Shown piece after piece: positions 11,504 through 20,483 of a DNA stretch of 46,766 nucleotides. Both the position numbers and the translations under genes were made by a program. Position 1 is the stretch's first letter. Each line of letters opens with the position of its first letter. The notes beneath the pieces were generated by a model. It saw nothing but the letters and a program-made list of their open reading frames with translations, had not been told where the DNA came from and searched no databases. The stretch spans positions 1 through 46,766 of the forward strand of contig JASIAN010000219.1 of NCBI GenBank assembly GCA_030042035.1, in the 5' to 3' direction. Source of the stretch: Alphaproteobacteria bacterium (GTDB lineage: Bacteria; Pseudomonadota; Alphaproteobacteria; ATCC43930; CGMCC-115725).

Positions 11504-11637
11504 GTTGCCGCGGCCAGGCGGCGTCAATAGCACAGTCGGCCGGCCGAACGCACCCGCCAGTCGCCATCATAGCACGAGGCGGCTATAGTTCGCCCATCAG
11601 ACGGGCGGGGCGTGACCCTATTGGAGAGGACGCAGCG

Positions 11638-12783
11638 ATGAAGAATGGATTTCGCGTCTTTGATGTCGATACCCACATCAATCCCGGCGCCGAGGTTCTC
11701 GACAAATACGTCGATCCGGCGTTCCGCCCGCGCCTGCCGGAACTGGCGCCTTACCGCGTGTCGATCGCCTCGCGCGAACAGGGCGGCGGCCAGCGTTCGC
11801 TCTACCGCTTTGACGAGAAGGTCTATGAGCGCACGCTCGGCGAAGCCGAGCCGCGGCCCGGCTCGCGCGACGGCAGGGTGTGGCGCGGCCGGCTGCGTCC
11901 CTCGCCCGGCGTGCAGGACGACGACGCCCTGAACCGCCTGCACGACATGGACATCGAGGGCGCCGACCGGCATTTCCTCGTGCCCTCGGCATGGACCGCC
12001 TGCGTCGGCCATCCCGATCCGTCGATCGAGGTTAACCTGATCCGCGCCTATCACCGCCATATGCACGACTTCTGCGGCACTGCGCCCGATCGTCTCACCG
12101 GCCCGATCGTCGCCTCGACCCGTGAGGTCGCAGAGGCGGTGCGGGAAATCCGCGAATGGGGCCGCTCGAAATGGGCGGTCGCCGTGCAGCCGCTGTTGGA
12201 CAACGACCGTCCTGTCGATCACCCCGATCTCGAACCGATCTGGCAGGCGGCCGAGGAGCATGACCTCGCCATCGCGCATCATTCGTTTGCGTGGAACCCG
12301 CCCTATTTCCCCGGCTATCGCGACATGTGGGACAATGTCTACATCGCGCGGCTGTGCTCGCACCCGTGGGGTGCCCAGCGCTTTATGGCCGGGTTTCTCG
12401 CGGGCGGCGTGCTCGACCGCCATCCTGGGCTGCGCCTCGCGGTCCTGGAGTGCGGCTTCGGCTGGCTGCCGTTCTGGGTGCGCCGCATGGACGAACAGGT
12501 CAGCTACGTCGGCCGCACCGCGCCATTGAAAATGCTGCCGAGCGAGCAGTTCCAGGCCGGCCGCGTGTTCTGCAACATCGAGGCGCACGAGCACGAGCCG
12601 ATGTTCGAAATGGTGACAAAGGCGTTGGGCGACGGCGTGTTGATGTACGCGTCCGATTATCCGCATTACGAAAGCTGGTTCCCCGACTCGATCGACAAAA
12701 TCCTCGCCTGGCCGAGTGTCAAGGGCGAGCTCGCCGAGAAGCTCTTCTGGGGCAACGCCAACCGCTGCTTCAGATTGACGTGA
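11638..12783 (+). CDS. Amidohydrolase family 2 (metal-dependent hydrolase, ACMSD-like)
   Basis: 381 residues from an ATG preceded by GGAGAGGACGCAGCG. The N-terminal metal motif is VFDVDTHINPG (D-x-H variant of the usual H-x-H); a mid-protein His pair is in LAIAHHSFAWNPP, followed by RLAVLECGFGWLPFWVRRMD and a late Asp in LMYASDYPHYESWFP. This is the COG2159 TIM-barrel family that includes aminocarboxymuconate-semialdehyde and o-pyrocatechuate decarboxylases. The final helix ELAEKLFWGNANRCF is also typical. It would act in the cytosol on a carboxylated or amide substrate that cannot be named. It is divergent from tRNA-Leu/tig. Confidence 0.85.
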   Translation: MKNGFRVFDVDTHINPGAEVLDKYVDPAFRPRLPELAPYRVSIASREQGGGQRSLYRFDEKVYERTLGEAEPRPGSRDGRVWRGRLRPSPGVQDDDALNRLHDMDIEGADRHFLVPSAWTACVGHPDPSIEVNLIRAYHRHMHDFCGTAPDRLTGPIVASTREVAEAVREIREWGRSKWAVAVQPLLDNDRPVDHPDLEPIWQAAEEHDLAIAHHSFAWNPPYFPGYRDMWDNVYIARLCSHPWGAQRFMAGFLAGGVLDRHPGLRLAVLECGFGWLPFWVRRMDEQVSYVGRTAPLKMLPSEQFQAGRVFCNIEAHEHEPMFEMVTKALGDGVLMYASDYPHYESWFPDSIDKILAWPSVKGELAEKLFWGNANRCFRLT

Positions 12784-12838
12784 GACGCAGCTATAGGCCC
12801 TAGGTGGGCATCCCCTTTCGAGCCTTCGGGGATTTCGA

Positions 12839-13321
12839 TCAGGCGCGACGGGCCCCTTCGCGGTGGCGGCGGTTCATGACCCGCAGCCGGCGCGCGATGA
12901 CGCGCATGACCGTGATCGAAAACGCCGGCACGCTGGCGACCAGCGCCAGAAACTGCGGCACGTCGATCTCAATGAGTTCGCAGCGGGTGCCGGCGATGAC
13001 GGTTGCGCTGCGCGGCACATTATCCTCGACGATCGCCATCTCGCCGACGATGCCGCCGTCATGCACGGTCTCGAAGATCGAGCTGCCGCTCAAAATGCGC
13101 ATCGTGCCGCGCTTGACGATGTACATCGCGTCGGCCTCGTCGCCTTCGCGGAACAACACGTCGCCCGGCTGCACGCTGACCGTGCGTGCGTCGCCGCAGA
13201 CTGCCACGATCTCGTCAAGCGCGATGTCCTTGATCATGTCCGACAATCGCTCGGGTTGCGGCCAGCCGGTGGGGCGACGATGCATTGCCGCAGAATGGAA
13301 CAAACCGCCATGCGCCGGCAA
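12839..13321 (-). CDS. Single-domain cyclic nucleotide-binding protein
   Basis: Up to 160 residues; the cNMP-binding domain covers nearly all of it: VSVQPGDVLFREGDEADAMYIVKRGTMRI, then a phosphate-binding-cassette-like GGIVGEMAIVEDNVPRSATV. The cassette has the conserved GE and a following Arg, so cAMP or cGMP binding is plausible. There is no HTH after it, so it is not a CRP-type transcription factor. The C-terminus is a short basic helix (VIARRLRVMNRRHREGARR). The start is uncertain: the 5'-most start is given, but the Met at 13235-13237 (MIKDIALDE) is also plausible and no good ribosome binding site decides it. Confidence 0.75.
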   Translation of the reverse strand: MPAHGGLFHSAAMHRRPTGWPQPERLSDMIKDIALDEIVAVCGDARTVSVQPGDVLFREGDEADAMYIVKRGTMRILSGSSIFETVHDGGIVGEMAIVEDNVPRSATVIAGTRCELIEIDVPQFLALVASVPAFSITVMRVIARRLRVMNRRHREGARRA

Positions 13322-13446
13322 GAGGTCCCGGCCGCAGCAGTGTCATTTTTGCACGGTATGCGAGATTTTTCCGACCGCCGTTCGATTGATCCCTGTCAAC
13401 GCAACCCGCGCCGCCCCGCTGCATCCTCTAATTCGACAGTGGGGTG

Positions 13447-13605
13447 ATGGCGATGAATCTTGCACATCTGATGCCGGCGCTTGTGGTCGCGGTGTTGATC
13501 GCCGGCTTTCTGGTCTCGTTTGTCTGGCGTCTCTACATTGGCCCGGGCGACAATCACGACGCGTCGCCGACGGGCGAGCAAACCTCCCGCACGCCGCCGG
13601 ACTGA
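13447..13605 (+). CDS. Small single-pass membrane protein (52 aa)
   Basis: A 52-codon frame. It encodes MAMNLAHLMPALVVAVLIAG followed by FLVSFVWRLYIGP, one strongly hydrophobic helix, then a polar tail rich in Asp, Ser, Thr and Pro ending in TPPD. GTGGGGTG before the first ATG, or the sequence before the second ATG (13453), can serve as ribosome binding site. It ends five bases before the stop of the convergent panE-like gene. Function unknown; likely an inner-membrane miniprotein. Confidence 0.55.
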   Translation: MAMNLAHLMPALVVAVLIAGFLVSFVWRLYIGPGDNHDASPTGEQTSRTPPD

Positions 13606-13610
13606 GCCGC

Positions 13611-14669
13611 TCAGATCGCGTAGAGGTGTTCGCGGGATGGCGGCGCCAGGCCCAGTTCGACGCGCTTTACGGCCGCGATCAGCTTTTCGTGGGTTGGCGC
13701 CGGGTGGCCGACTCGGCGGCCGCACTCGACGATGACGCCGTTGATGAAATCGATCTCGGTGCGCCGTCCCTTCTGCATGTCCTGCCCCATCGACGGGCGC
13801 TGATACTCGCTGCGCTGCTGCGAATTCCGCAGCGCGACCATCAGCGACTCGACGGCGTCGAGCGCGGCGCGGTCGCCCTCGGCGGCGCGCGCCAGCGTTT
13901 CGGCATCCTGGCCGGCGATGTCTTCGAGCCGATAGCCCTGCGCCTGGCCGATCCGGACCGCCTCGCCGCCGAGCCGGATAATGACGCGGCGGACGCGCTC
14001 GTCCTGCCGCATGTCGTTGCCGGAAAGGCCGCTGGCCGCCGAGACGCCGTTGTGCATGCCGTTGACGCACAGTTTCGACCAGCGCTCGCCCCACAGATTG
14101 TCGGTAACCTTGCAGGTGTCGATCGTGCGGATCATGTCGCCCAGTTCCTCGATCCGCTTGGTGATGCGGCCGTGCACTTCGCCGACCCGGTAGACCTCGT
14201 GGCCCGGCGGGCTCTTGGCGCCGGTGCGGCGGATTTTGCCGGGCGCATAGAGCTCGGCCGACAGGATCGCGGCGATCGCGCCGACCGTCTTGCCCCAGCC
14301 GACGATCGCCGCGATGCGCTCTTCGTTGATGCAGTTCTGCAGCGATACGACATAGCCGGTCGGCGCCAGATACTGGCGGATCATCGTCGTCGCCCATTCG
14401 GTATCGTAGGATTTCATCGAGATGAAGGCGATGTCGATCGGCCGCTCCTTCGCGAGATGCTGCACCTCGGTCAGGTGCAATATCTTCGGTCGCGCCAGCA
14501 CGAATTCGTCGGGCGTCACGCCTTCGAGCGCGAGGCCGTCCTTGCGGATCGCCTCGACATGCTCAGGCCACGGGTCGATCAGCGTCACATCGAACCCGTT
14601 CTGCGCGAGGTTGCCGCCGGTATAGCCGCCGATCGCGCCCGCCCCGACGAAGACGATGCGCTTGTCCAT
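13611..14669 (-). CDS. Ketopantoate reductase family protein (PanE/ApbA)
   Basis: 352 residues from the ATG at 14667-14669 with GGGGA upstream. The N-terminal Rossmann motif is IVFVGAGAIGGYTGGNLAQ; then AFISMKSYDT (the catalytic lysine of the family lies in this kind of motif), VVSLQNCINEE, WSKLCVNGMHNGVSAASG and the C-terminal GRRTEIDFINGVIVECGR. PanE reduces 2-dehydropantoate to pantoate with NADPH. Its length exceeds the typical 290-310 residues and its neighbours are catabolic, so it may be a paralogue acting on another 2-oxo acid. It is convergent with the small membrane protein and divergent from argG. Confidence 0.85.
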   Translation of the reverse strand: MDKRIVFVGAGAIGGYTGGNLAQNGFDVTLIDPWPEHVEAIRKDGLALEGVTPDEFVLARPKILHLTEVQHLAKERPIDIAFISMKSYDTEWATTMIRQYLAPTGYVVSLQNCINEERIAAIVGWGKTVGAIAAILSAELYAPGKIRRTGAKSPPGHEVYRVGEVHGRITKRIEELGDMIRTIDTCKVTDNLWGERWSKLCVNGMHNGVSAASGLSGNDMRQDERVRRVIIRLGGEAVRIGQAQGYRLEDIAGQDAETLARAAEGDRAALDAVESLMVALRNSQQRSEYQRPSMGQDMQKGRRTEIDFINGVIVECGRRVGHPAPTHEKLIAAVKRVELGLAPPSREHLYAI

Positions 14670-14806
14670 CGATGTCCCCGTTGCCGCTACCGACGCACCG
14701 ACCATAAGGTGCAACCCGGCGGGACGCAACCGCGCGCCGGCGCACGATTGCGTCCGTGGATCGGCGATGACAGAAAGAGCGGCAGAAAAGCGGCGAGGGT
14801 TGAAGC

Positions 14807-16030
14807 ATGGCCGACGGGGCGAAACGAGGCGAGGTCAACAAGGTTGTGCTGGCCTATTCGGGCGGGCTCGACACCTCGGTCATCCTGCGCTGGCTGCAGC
14901 AGACCTATCGCTGCGAGGTCGTCACGTTCACCGCCGATCTCGGGCAAGGCGAGGAATTAGAGCCGGCGCGCAAGAAGGCCGAGCTGCTCGGCGCCCGCGA
15001 GATTTTCGTCGACGATCTGCGTGAGGAATTCGTCCGCGATTTCGTCTTTCCGATGTTCCGCGCCAACGCGCTTTACGAGGGCGCGTATCTGCTCGGCACA
15101 TCGATCGCCCGGCCGCTCATCGCCAAGCGACAGATCGAAATCGCTCGCGCGGTCGGCGCCGACGCGGTCGCACACGGCGCCACCGGCAAGGGCAACGATC
15201 AGGTTCGCTTCGAGCTGTCGTATTACGCGCTCGCTCCCGACATCCGGGTCATCGCGCCGTGGCGCGAATGGGACCTCACGTCGCGCAGCCGGCTCCTCGA
15301 CTATGCCGACACGCACCAGATCCCGATCGCCCGCGACAAGCGCGGCGAGGCGCCGTTTTCAGTGGACGCCAACCTGTTGCACGTGTCGGCAGAAGGGAAG
15401 GCGCTGGAAGACCCGTGGACGGAGCCCGAGGAATATGTCTACAGCCGTACCGTCGCGCCGGAAGCGGCGCCGGACGCACCGCAATATGTCGAGATCGAAT
15501 TTCTGCGCGGCGATCCGGTAGCGGTTGACGGCGAAAAACTGTCGCCGGCGGCGCTGCTCGCGCGGCTCAACGAGATGGGCGGCCGGCACGGCATCGGCCG
15601 GCTCGACCTGGTCGAGAACCGCTTTATCGGCATGAAGTCGCGCGGCGTCTATGAAACCCCGGGCGGCACGATATTGCAGGCGGCGCATCGCGGCATAGAG
15701 AGCCTCACCCTCGACCGCGGCGCGATGCACCTGAAAGACGAGCTGATGCCGCGCTATGCGGAACTGATTTACAACGGCTTCTGGTTTTCGCCGGAGCGCG
15801 AAATGCTGCAGGCGCTGATCGACAAGAGCCAGGAGAAGGTCGCGGGGCGCGTGCGATTGAAGCTCTACAAAGGCGCGGCGCGGGTCGTTGGCCGGCAATC
15901 GCCCAATAGCCTCTACAGCCAGGCGCATGTGACCTTCGAGGAGGACGAGGTTTACGACCAGCGCGACGCCGAGGGGTTCATCAAGTTGAACGCGCTGCGG
16001 CTGCGCCTTGCCGCCCGCCGCGACCGCTGA
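14807..16030 (+). CDS. argG: Argininosuccinate synthase
   Basis: 407 residues, family length. It joins citrulline and aspartate using ATP in arginine synthesis. The N-type ATP pyrophosphatase P-loop is [18 protein letters not shown]. Further conserved blocks are [30 protein letters not shown] (citrulline/aspartate site), [15 protein letters not shown] and [19 protein letters not shown]. The ATG follows GCGAGGGTTGAAGC. It stands alone, convergent with the molybdenum hydroxylase operon 11 bases downstream. Confidence 0.98.
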   Translation: MADGAKRGEVNKVVLAYSGGLDTSVILRWLQQTYRCEVVTFTADLGQGEELEPARKKAELLGAREIFVDDLREEFVRDFVFPMFRANALYEGAYLLGTSIARPLIAKRQIEIARAVGADAVAHGATGKGNDQVRFELSYYALAPDIRVIAPWREWDLTSRSRLLDYADTHQIPIARDKRGEAPFSVDANLLHVSAEGKALEDPWTEPEEYVYSRTVAPEAAPDAPQYVEIEFLRGDPVAVDGEKLSPAALLARLNEMGGRHGIGRLDLVENRFIGMKSRGVYETPGGTILQAAHRGIESLTLDRGAMHLKDELMPRYAELIYNGFWFSPEREMLQALIDKSQEKVAGRVRLKLYKGAARVVGRQSPNSLYSQAHVTFEEDEVYDQRDAEGFIKLNALRLRLAARRDR

Positions 16031-16041
16031 CGCCCCCAGCT

Positions 16042-18258
16042 TCATACCCCGATCGCGGCCTTCACCTGTTCGGGCGTGATCGGAATGTCGCGCATCCTGA
16101 CGCCGACGGCGTCGGCTATGGCATTGGCGATCGCCGCGGCGATCGGCCCCTGCGCCGCCTCGCCGGTGCCGAGAAACGGCTGGCCCGGCTGATCGAGCAC
16201 ATGGACTTCGACCGCATCCGGCGCTTGCGAGAAGCGCATGATCGGATAGCTGCTCCAGTCGCGGCTGAGAATGCGGCTTCGGTCAAATCGGACACTTTCG
16301 TACAGCGTCCAGCTCGCCGCCTGCAAAATGCCGCCCTCGATCTGGTTCTTGATGCCGTCGGGGTTGATCGCCTCGCCGGCGTCCACCGCCGCCGTGGCGC
16401 GCACGAGCCGCACGCCGCCGCTTTCGTGATCGACCGCGACCTCGACCGCGAGCCCCAGATATGCCGCCAGGTTCTTGTAGCGGGCAAATGCGAAGCCGCG
16501 GCCGTGGCCCTCCGCGCGAAAGAACCCCTCCCAGCCGAAACGCGCCGCCGCGGTATTGATGACCGCTTTGGCGCGCGGATCGGCGAGATGGGCGAGGCGG
16601 AAGTCGATCGCGCCGGCGCCGGCGGCTTTCGCCAGCTCATCGACAAAGCTCTCGATCGCGAAAATATTCATGTAGGCGCCGAGGCCGCGCAGCGCCGAAG
16701 CCCGCAGCGGCATCGCCGGGATGAAGTCATACATGACCCGCAGCCGCGGGATCGCATAGAGCGGCACGGCGTTGCGGTCGCCGCCGCCTTCCGGCAGCGG
16801 CAGCGGCTGCGGCGCTGGCTGCGCGATCGGCCGGGCGCGATGCCACGCGGGCATCAGGTTGCCAGCGCCCCCCGGTCGGGTCGCGTGCGCTGAGCTGCGC
16901 ACCGTGTAATCCCAGGCGACGATGTGCTGCAGCGCATCGACCGCGCCCCGCACATGCACGAGCATCGCCGAACCGTACGGCTCCCACGTATGCTCCTGCT
17001 CGCGCATCCACTGCACGCGCACCGGCCTTGCGGGCAGCGCCATCGCCAGCAGAGCCGCGTCGGCCGCGGCATCGTCGGCGCCGTTATGGCCGTAGCAGCC
17101 CGCGCCTTCGCGGTGGATGCAGCGGATTTTGGCGAGCGGCAGGCCGCAGAGTTGCGCCAGCGCGGCGCGCAGCGGGTAGACGCCCTGCGAATGCGTCCAA
17201 ACCGTCAGCGCGTCGCCGTCGAACAGCCCGATGGCGCAGGAGGGGCCAATCGCGCCGTGCATCTGATAGGCGCGACGATAGCGTGCCTCGAGCACGTTGG
17301 CGCCCGACGGCATATCGCCCGGCCCATCATGCACCGGCACGGTTTCCGCCGGCAGCGCGGCCAGCGTCTCGAACAGGTTCGCGGGATCGGGCAGATCGGG
17401 CGCCTCATCCCAATTTGCCGATGCGGCAAGCGTCGCCATCGCGCGGATCGCCTGCGGCTCGGTTTCGGCGATGACGGCGAGCCGGCTGCCGTCCTCGACA
17501 ATCTTCAGCACGCCCGGCAGACGAGAGGCGGCGGCCGTATCGACCGATCTGAGCCGCGCGCTGTAGGCCGGCGGCAAGACGACGCGGCCGTGCACCATGT
17601 TCGGCAGGCGCAGATCCTGGACGAACGCGGCGCCGCCCGCGACCTTGGCCGGCAGATCGATGCGCGGCACGTCCTCGCCGATCAGCCGGCGCCGCTTCGC
17701 CGCGATGAATGTCGATTGCGGCGCGGCCTTCACATGCAGCAGGTCGTTGCCGACCAGCTCGCCGTAGCCGAGGCGGCGGCCGTCGGCGGCGACGACGGTG
17801 CCGCCCTTCGCTTGCAATTTCGCAGCCGGCAACTGCAGCAGCCCCGCCGCTCTCGCGACGAGCAGCCTGCGGGCCTGCGCCGCGGCGTTGCGGATCGCGG
17901 TACCGCTGTCCTGCATCGAATGGCTGCCGGCGGTGTAGCCCTCGTTCGGCGTCAGCGCGGTGTCGGCAGTAATGAGGCGGACCATCTCGGGCGCAACGAC
18001 GAGCTCTTCGGCGGCAAGCTGAACGAGGGCGGTTTTCAGCCCTTGGCCCAGTTCCGCCTTGCCGGTGAAGACGGTGATGTCGCCGCCGCCGCCAATGCGG
18101 AGCCATGCATCGAGCAGCGGCTCTTTTGCGAGATCACCCGGCAATTCTGCCGGCGCGGCCGCATCTTGCGCGACGGCCGACCGGTGGAGCGAGAAGCCGA
18201 TGACGAGCGCGCCGCCGCCGGCCAGCACCGCGCGCCGCGACGGACTTACGGCGCTCAC
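16042..18258 (-). CDS. Molybdopterin-binding (large) subunit of a xanthine-oxidase-family hydroxylase, IorB/NicB-like
   Basis: 738 residues from a GTG at 18256-18258 that overlaps the small-subunit stop as GTGA. The N-terminus has a Tat signal (SPSRRAVLAGGGALVIGFSL), so the enzyme is predicted to be periplasmic and probably carries its cofactor-loaded small subunit along. Family blocks are GKAELGQGLKTALVQLAAEE, GYTAGSHSMQDSGTAIRNAA, LPARPVRVQWMREQEHTWEP, AGEAINPDGIKNQIEGGILQA and the catalytic-Glu motif FLGTGEAAQGP. This is the isoquinoline 1-oxidoreductase/nicotinate hydroxylase branch, which hydroxylates N-heterocycles or oxidises aldehydes and passes electrons to cytochrome c. Substrate unknown. 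Confidence 0.92.
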   Translation of the reverse strand: MSAVSPSRRAVLAGGGALVIGFSLHRSAVAQDAAAPAELPGDLAKEPLLDAWLRIGGGGDITVFTGKAELGQGLKTALVQLAAEELVVAPEMVRLITADTALTPNEGYTAGSHSMQDSGTAIRNAAAQARRLLVARAAGLLQLPAAKLQAKGGTVVAADGRRLGYGELVGNDLLHVKAAPQSTFIAAKRRRLIGEDVPRIDLPAKVAGGAAFVQDLRLPNMVHGRVVLPPAYSARLRSVDTAAASRLPGVLKIVEDGSRLAVIAETEPQAIRAMATLAASANWDEAPDLPDPANLFETLAALPAETVPVHDGPGDMPSGANVLEARYRRAYQMHGAIGPSCAIGLFDGDALTVWTHSQGVYPLRAALAQLCGLPLAKIRCIHREGAGCYGHNGADDAAADAALLAMALPARPVRVQWMREQEHTWEPYGSAMLVHVRGAVDALQHIVAWDYTVRSSAHATRPGGAGNLMPAWHRARPIAQPAPQPLPLPEGGGDRNAVPLYAIPRLRVMYDFIPAMPLRASALRGLGAYMNIFAIESFVDELAKAAGAGAIDFRLAHLADPRAKAVINTAAARFGWEGFFRAEGHGRGFAFARYKNLAAYLGLAVEVAVDHESGGVRLVRATAAVDAGEAINPDGIKNQIEGGILQAASWTLYESVRFDRSRILSRDWSSYPIMRFSQAPDAVEVHVLDQPGQPFLGTGEAAQGPIAAAIANAIADAVGVRMRDIPITPEQVKAAIGV

Positions 18259-18749
18259 CGGCTCGCCTCCTCTGGCGCGCCCGGATGGGCCTTCGCCCAC
18301 GCCTCGGCGAGGCGGCGGACGGCGCGGATGATGCGCAAATAGGTGCCGCAGCGGCACAGGTTCGGCTCCATCCAGGCGCGGATCTCGGATTCGCTCGGGC
18401 TCGGGTTGCGGTCGATCAGCGCCTGCGCCCGCGTGATCATGCCAGCGGTGCAGTAGCCGCATTGCGCCGCCTGCTCGGCGATGAAGGCCGCCTGTAGCGG
18501 GCTCGGCTTCGCCGGCGTGCCGAGCCCTTCCACCGTCGTGATCTTGCGCCCCGCTGCGGCAATCGCCGGCAGCAGGCAGGAAAACACCGGCTCGCCGTCG
18601 ACGATGACGGTGCAGGCGCCGCACTCCCCGAACCCGCAGCCAAATTTGGCACCGTTTTGGCCGAGTTCGCCGCGCAGCACGTAGAGGAGCGGCGTCGCCG
18701 GCTCGATCTCGAGCCGGTGCGTCCTGCCATTGACCGTGAGCGTGATCAT
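18255..18749 (-). CDS. 2Fe-2S (small) subunit of the molybdenum hydroxylase, IorA/NicA-like
   Basis: 164 residues from the ATG at 18747-18749, overlapping the cytochrome c stop as ATGA. The plant-ferredoxin-type cluster is bound by C38, C43, C46 and C58 (FGCGFGECGACTV, FSCLLP). The second cluster domain has C97, C100, C132 and C134 (CGYCTAGM, NLCRCGTY). This arrangement is diagnostic for xanthine-oxidase-family electron-transfer subunits. It relays electrons from the Mo centre to the tri-haem cytochrome encoded just upstream. It has no signal of its own, consistent with co-export. Confidence 0.96.
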   Translation of the reverse strand: MITLTVNGRTHRLEIEPATPLLYVLRGELGQNGAKFGCGFGECGACTVIVDGEPVFSCLLPAIAAAGRKITTVEGLGTPAKPSPLQAAFIAEQAAQCGYCTAGMITRAQALIDRNPSPSESEIRAWMEPNLCRCGTYLRIIRAVRRLAEAWAKAHPGAPEEASR

Positions 18750-20011
18750 GACTGCCCCCTGCCCTGCCGCAGCGCCCGAACCCGGCTCGCAAGCCCGCGC
18801 CACGCCGGGCCTCCGCCGTAACGGGCGCGCACAAAGGACAAGAGCGCCGCCATCTGCCGGTCGCTGAAGCTGTCGGCAAACCCCGGCATATAGGGCCCGG
18901 CCCGCCCGTCCGGCTGCCGGATGCCGCCCAGCACGGTCAGGATCGCATCGCGCGGATCAGCTGCAGCGATGGCCGTGCTCAGCCGCAGGTCAATGCCGTG
19001 CGGCGGCAGCATCGGCGCGCCGCCGGCATGGCAGCGGGCGCAGGCGCCGGCAAACAGCGCGGCGCCGAGCCGGTTGCCCGCGGCCGGCTCGGCGTTGCCC
19101 GAATGCCCGCGCGGCAGTGCGGTGCGAGGCTCTCGCGACGAGAGATAGGCGGCGATGGCGCGGACATCTGCGGGGTCGGCCTGGCCGAGCCCGGCCGCGA
19201 CCGCCTGCATCGGGCCGGCGGCGGCGCCGTGCGTCTGGTCCCACCCATGCCGCAGGTAATGGAACAGCTGCGCCGTGCTCCACGGCGTTGGTGCCGCCGG
19301 GAGCGCCGGCCCGGTCCAGCCCTCGCCTCTGCCGCCGGCGAATTTGCGACCGCTCTCCTCGGCGCCGAACAGGTTGCGCGGCGTGTGGCAATCGCCGCAA
19401 TGGCCGAGGCCGGCGACGAGATAGGCGCCGCGGTTCCATTCGGCATCGTGTCGGGGATCGCGGCGGGAGGATGCCGGATGAAAGAACAGAATGTTCCAGA
19501 AGGTCATCAGCCAGCGCTGATTAAGCGGAAACAGCAGCCGGTTCGGAAGCTGCGTCGTCTCGACCGGCCGGCGCGTCATCAAAAAAGCATAAAGAGCATG
19601 CAGGTCGGCGTCGCTGAGCCGCGCGAAGTGCGGGTAAGGAAAGGCGGGAAACTGATGTCGGCCGGTGCGCGATATCCCCGCACGCATGGCGCGGGCAAAG
19701 GCGGCTTCCGACCATTGGCCGATGCCGCTGCCCGGCGCCGGCGTGATGTTGGTGCTGTAGATCGTGCCGAACGGCGTCGGGATCGGCCGGTTGCCGGCAA
19801 AGTCCGCCCCGTCAGGTGCGGTATGACAGAGATGGCAGCCGCCGATCGCCGCAAGCCGGGCGCCATCGGCGATCAGCTTCCGGCTGAAGGCGCTGCGCGG
19901 CGGCGCATTTTCCAGCTTGTCGATGAGCGGATATTGCGCGGCAATGCCGTAGCCGGTCGCCGCCAGCAGCGGCAGCAGCACGATCGCCGCAATGATCCAT
20001 CGCGCCCGCAT
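18746..20011 (-). CDS. Membrane-anchored tri-haem cytochrome c
   Basis: 421 residues with an uncleaved-looking N-terminal membrane helix (RWIIAAIVLLPLLAATGYGIA) and three CxxCH sites: CHLCH at 59-63, CGDCH at 205-209 and CARCH at 324-328. The layout matches the cytochrome subunits of alcohol, gluconate and isoquinoline/nicotinate dehydrogenases, where it accepts electrons in the periplasm and hands them to ubiquinone or a terminal oxidase. Four-base overlap with the 2Fe-2S subunit gene and the same overlap beyond it define a translationally coupled three-gene operon. The ribosome binding site at the ATG (20009-20011) is weak. Confidence 0.93.
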   Translation of the reverse strand: MRARWIIAAIVLLPLLAATGYGIAAQYPLIDKLENAPPRSAFSRKLIADGARLAAIGGCHLCHTAPDGADFAGNRPIPTPFGTIYSTNITPAPGSGIGQWSEAAFARAMRAGISRTGRHQFPAFPYPHFARLSDADLHALYAFLMTRRPVETTQLPNRLLFPLNQRWLMTFWNILFFHPASSRRDPRHDAEWNRGAYLVAGLGHCGDCHTPRNLFGAEESGRKFAGGRGEGWTGPALPAAPTPWSTAQLFHYLRHGWDQTHGAAAGPMQAVAAGLGQADPADVRAIAAYLSSREPRTALPRGHSGNAEPAAGNRLGAALFAGACARCHAGGAPMLPPHGIDLRLSTAIAAADPRDAILTVLGGIRQPDGRAGPYMPGFADSFSDRQMAALLSFVRARYGGGPAWRGLASRVRALRQGRGQS

Positions 20012-20038
20012 GCGCGAGGCTTTATCATGTCGCCCCGC

Positions 20039-20215
20039 TCAAGGCACCGCGACGTAAAGGCCGCCGAACAATAGTGCCGTCCCGACGCCCATCAGCAGGA
20101 CGGCGGCGCCGGCACCGATCCGCTTCTGCCGGCTCAACGTCAGGCCCAAGCCCATCAGAAGGAAGCCGGCGAGCGATATGAGGTTGAACCCGAACGGCAG
20201 ATTTTTGCTCAGCAT
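20039..20215 (-). CDS. Small two-helix membrane protein (58 aa)
   Basis: 58 residues from the ATG at 20213-20215 behind GGGGACCG. Two hydrophobic segments, FNLISLAGFLLMGLGLTL and GAGAAVLLMGVGTALLFGGL, are joined by a basic turn (SRQKRIG), giving a helical hairpin. It ends 27 bases upstream of the cytochrome gene on the same strand and could be its first operon member. I do not recognise the family. Confidence 0.6.
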   Translation of the reverse strand: MLSKNLPFGFNLISLAGFLLMGLGLTLSRQKRIGAGAAVLLMGVGTALLFGGLYVAVP

Positions 20216-20319
20216 CGGTCCCCGCACCCGTTGCCGCGCCGCAAGAATAGCAGAGCGCTCGCGCCGGTCGAAGCAATTGCCGCGCGTTCCGGCCGGTGCG
20301 ATAACGCCGCCATCGGCCC

Positions 20320-20396
20320 GGCCCCGTAGCTCAGCCGGATAGAGCACCTGCCTTCTAAGCAGGTGGTCGCAGGTTCGAATCCTGCCGGGGTCGCCA
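20320..20396 (+). tRNA. tRNA-Arg (UCU anticodon)
   Basis: 77 nt with encoded CCA. Acceptor GGCCCCG pairs with CGGGGTC (one G-U), the D-arm is TAGCTCAGCCGGATAGAGC, the anticodon loop CTTCTAA gives UCU, and the T-arm reads CAGGTTCGAATCCTG. No attachment-site duplication was noticed after it. Confidence 0.97.
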
Positions 20397-20483
20397 CCCG
20401 ACAGTCTTTATGGATCAGTTCGCCACGACCGCGCTGCGGTGCCGGGCGGTGGGCGCGGCCGCGCGCGCTCACCGGAGGACCCT

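Noticed and set aside
12810-12833. ATCCCC/GGGGAT inverted repeat between convergent genes
   Set aside because: Only six pairs with a 12-base loop; too weak to call a terminator.
12804-14960. Plus-strand open frame (718 codons) across three genes
   Set aside because: It runs antisense through the cNMP-binding and panE-like genes and into argG out of frame; artefact of GC-rich sequence.
20320-20483. Possible integration site at tRNA-Arg
   Set aside because: No integrase gene and no duplicated tRNA 3' end were seen on either side.
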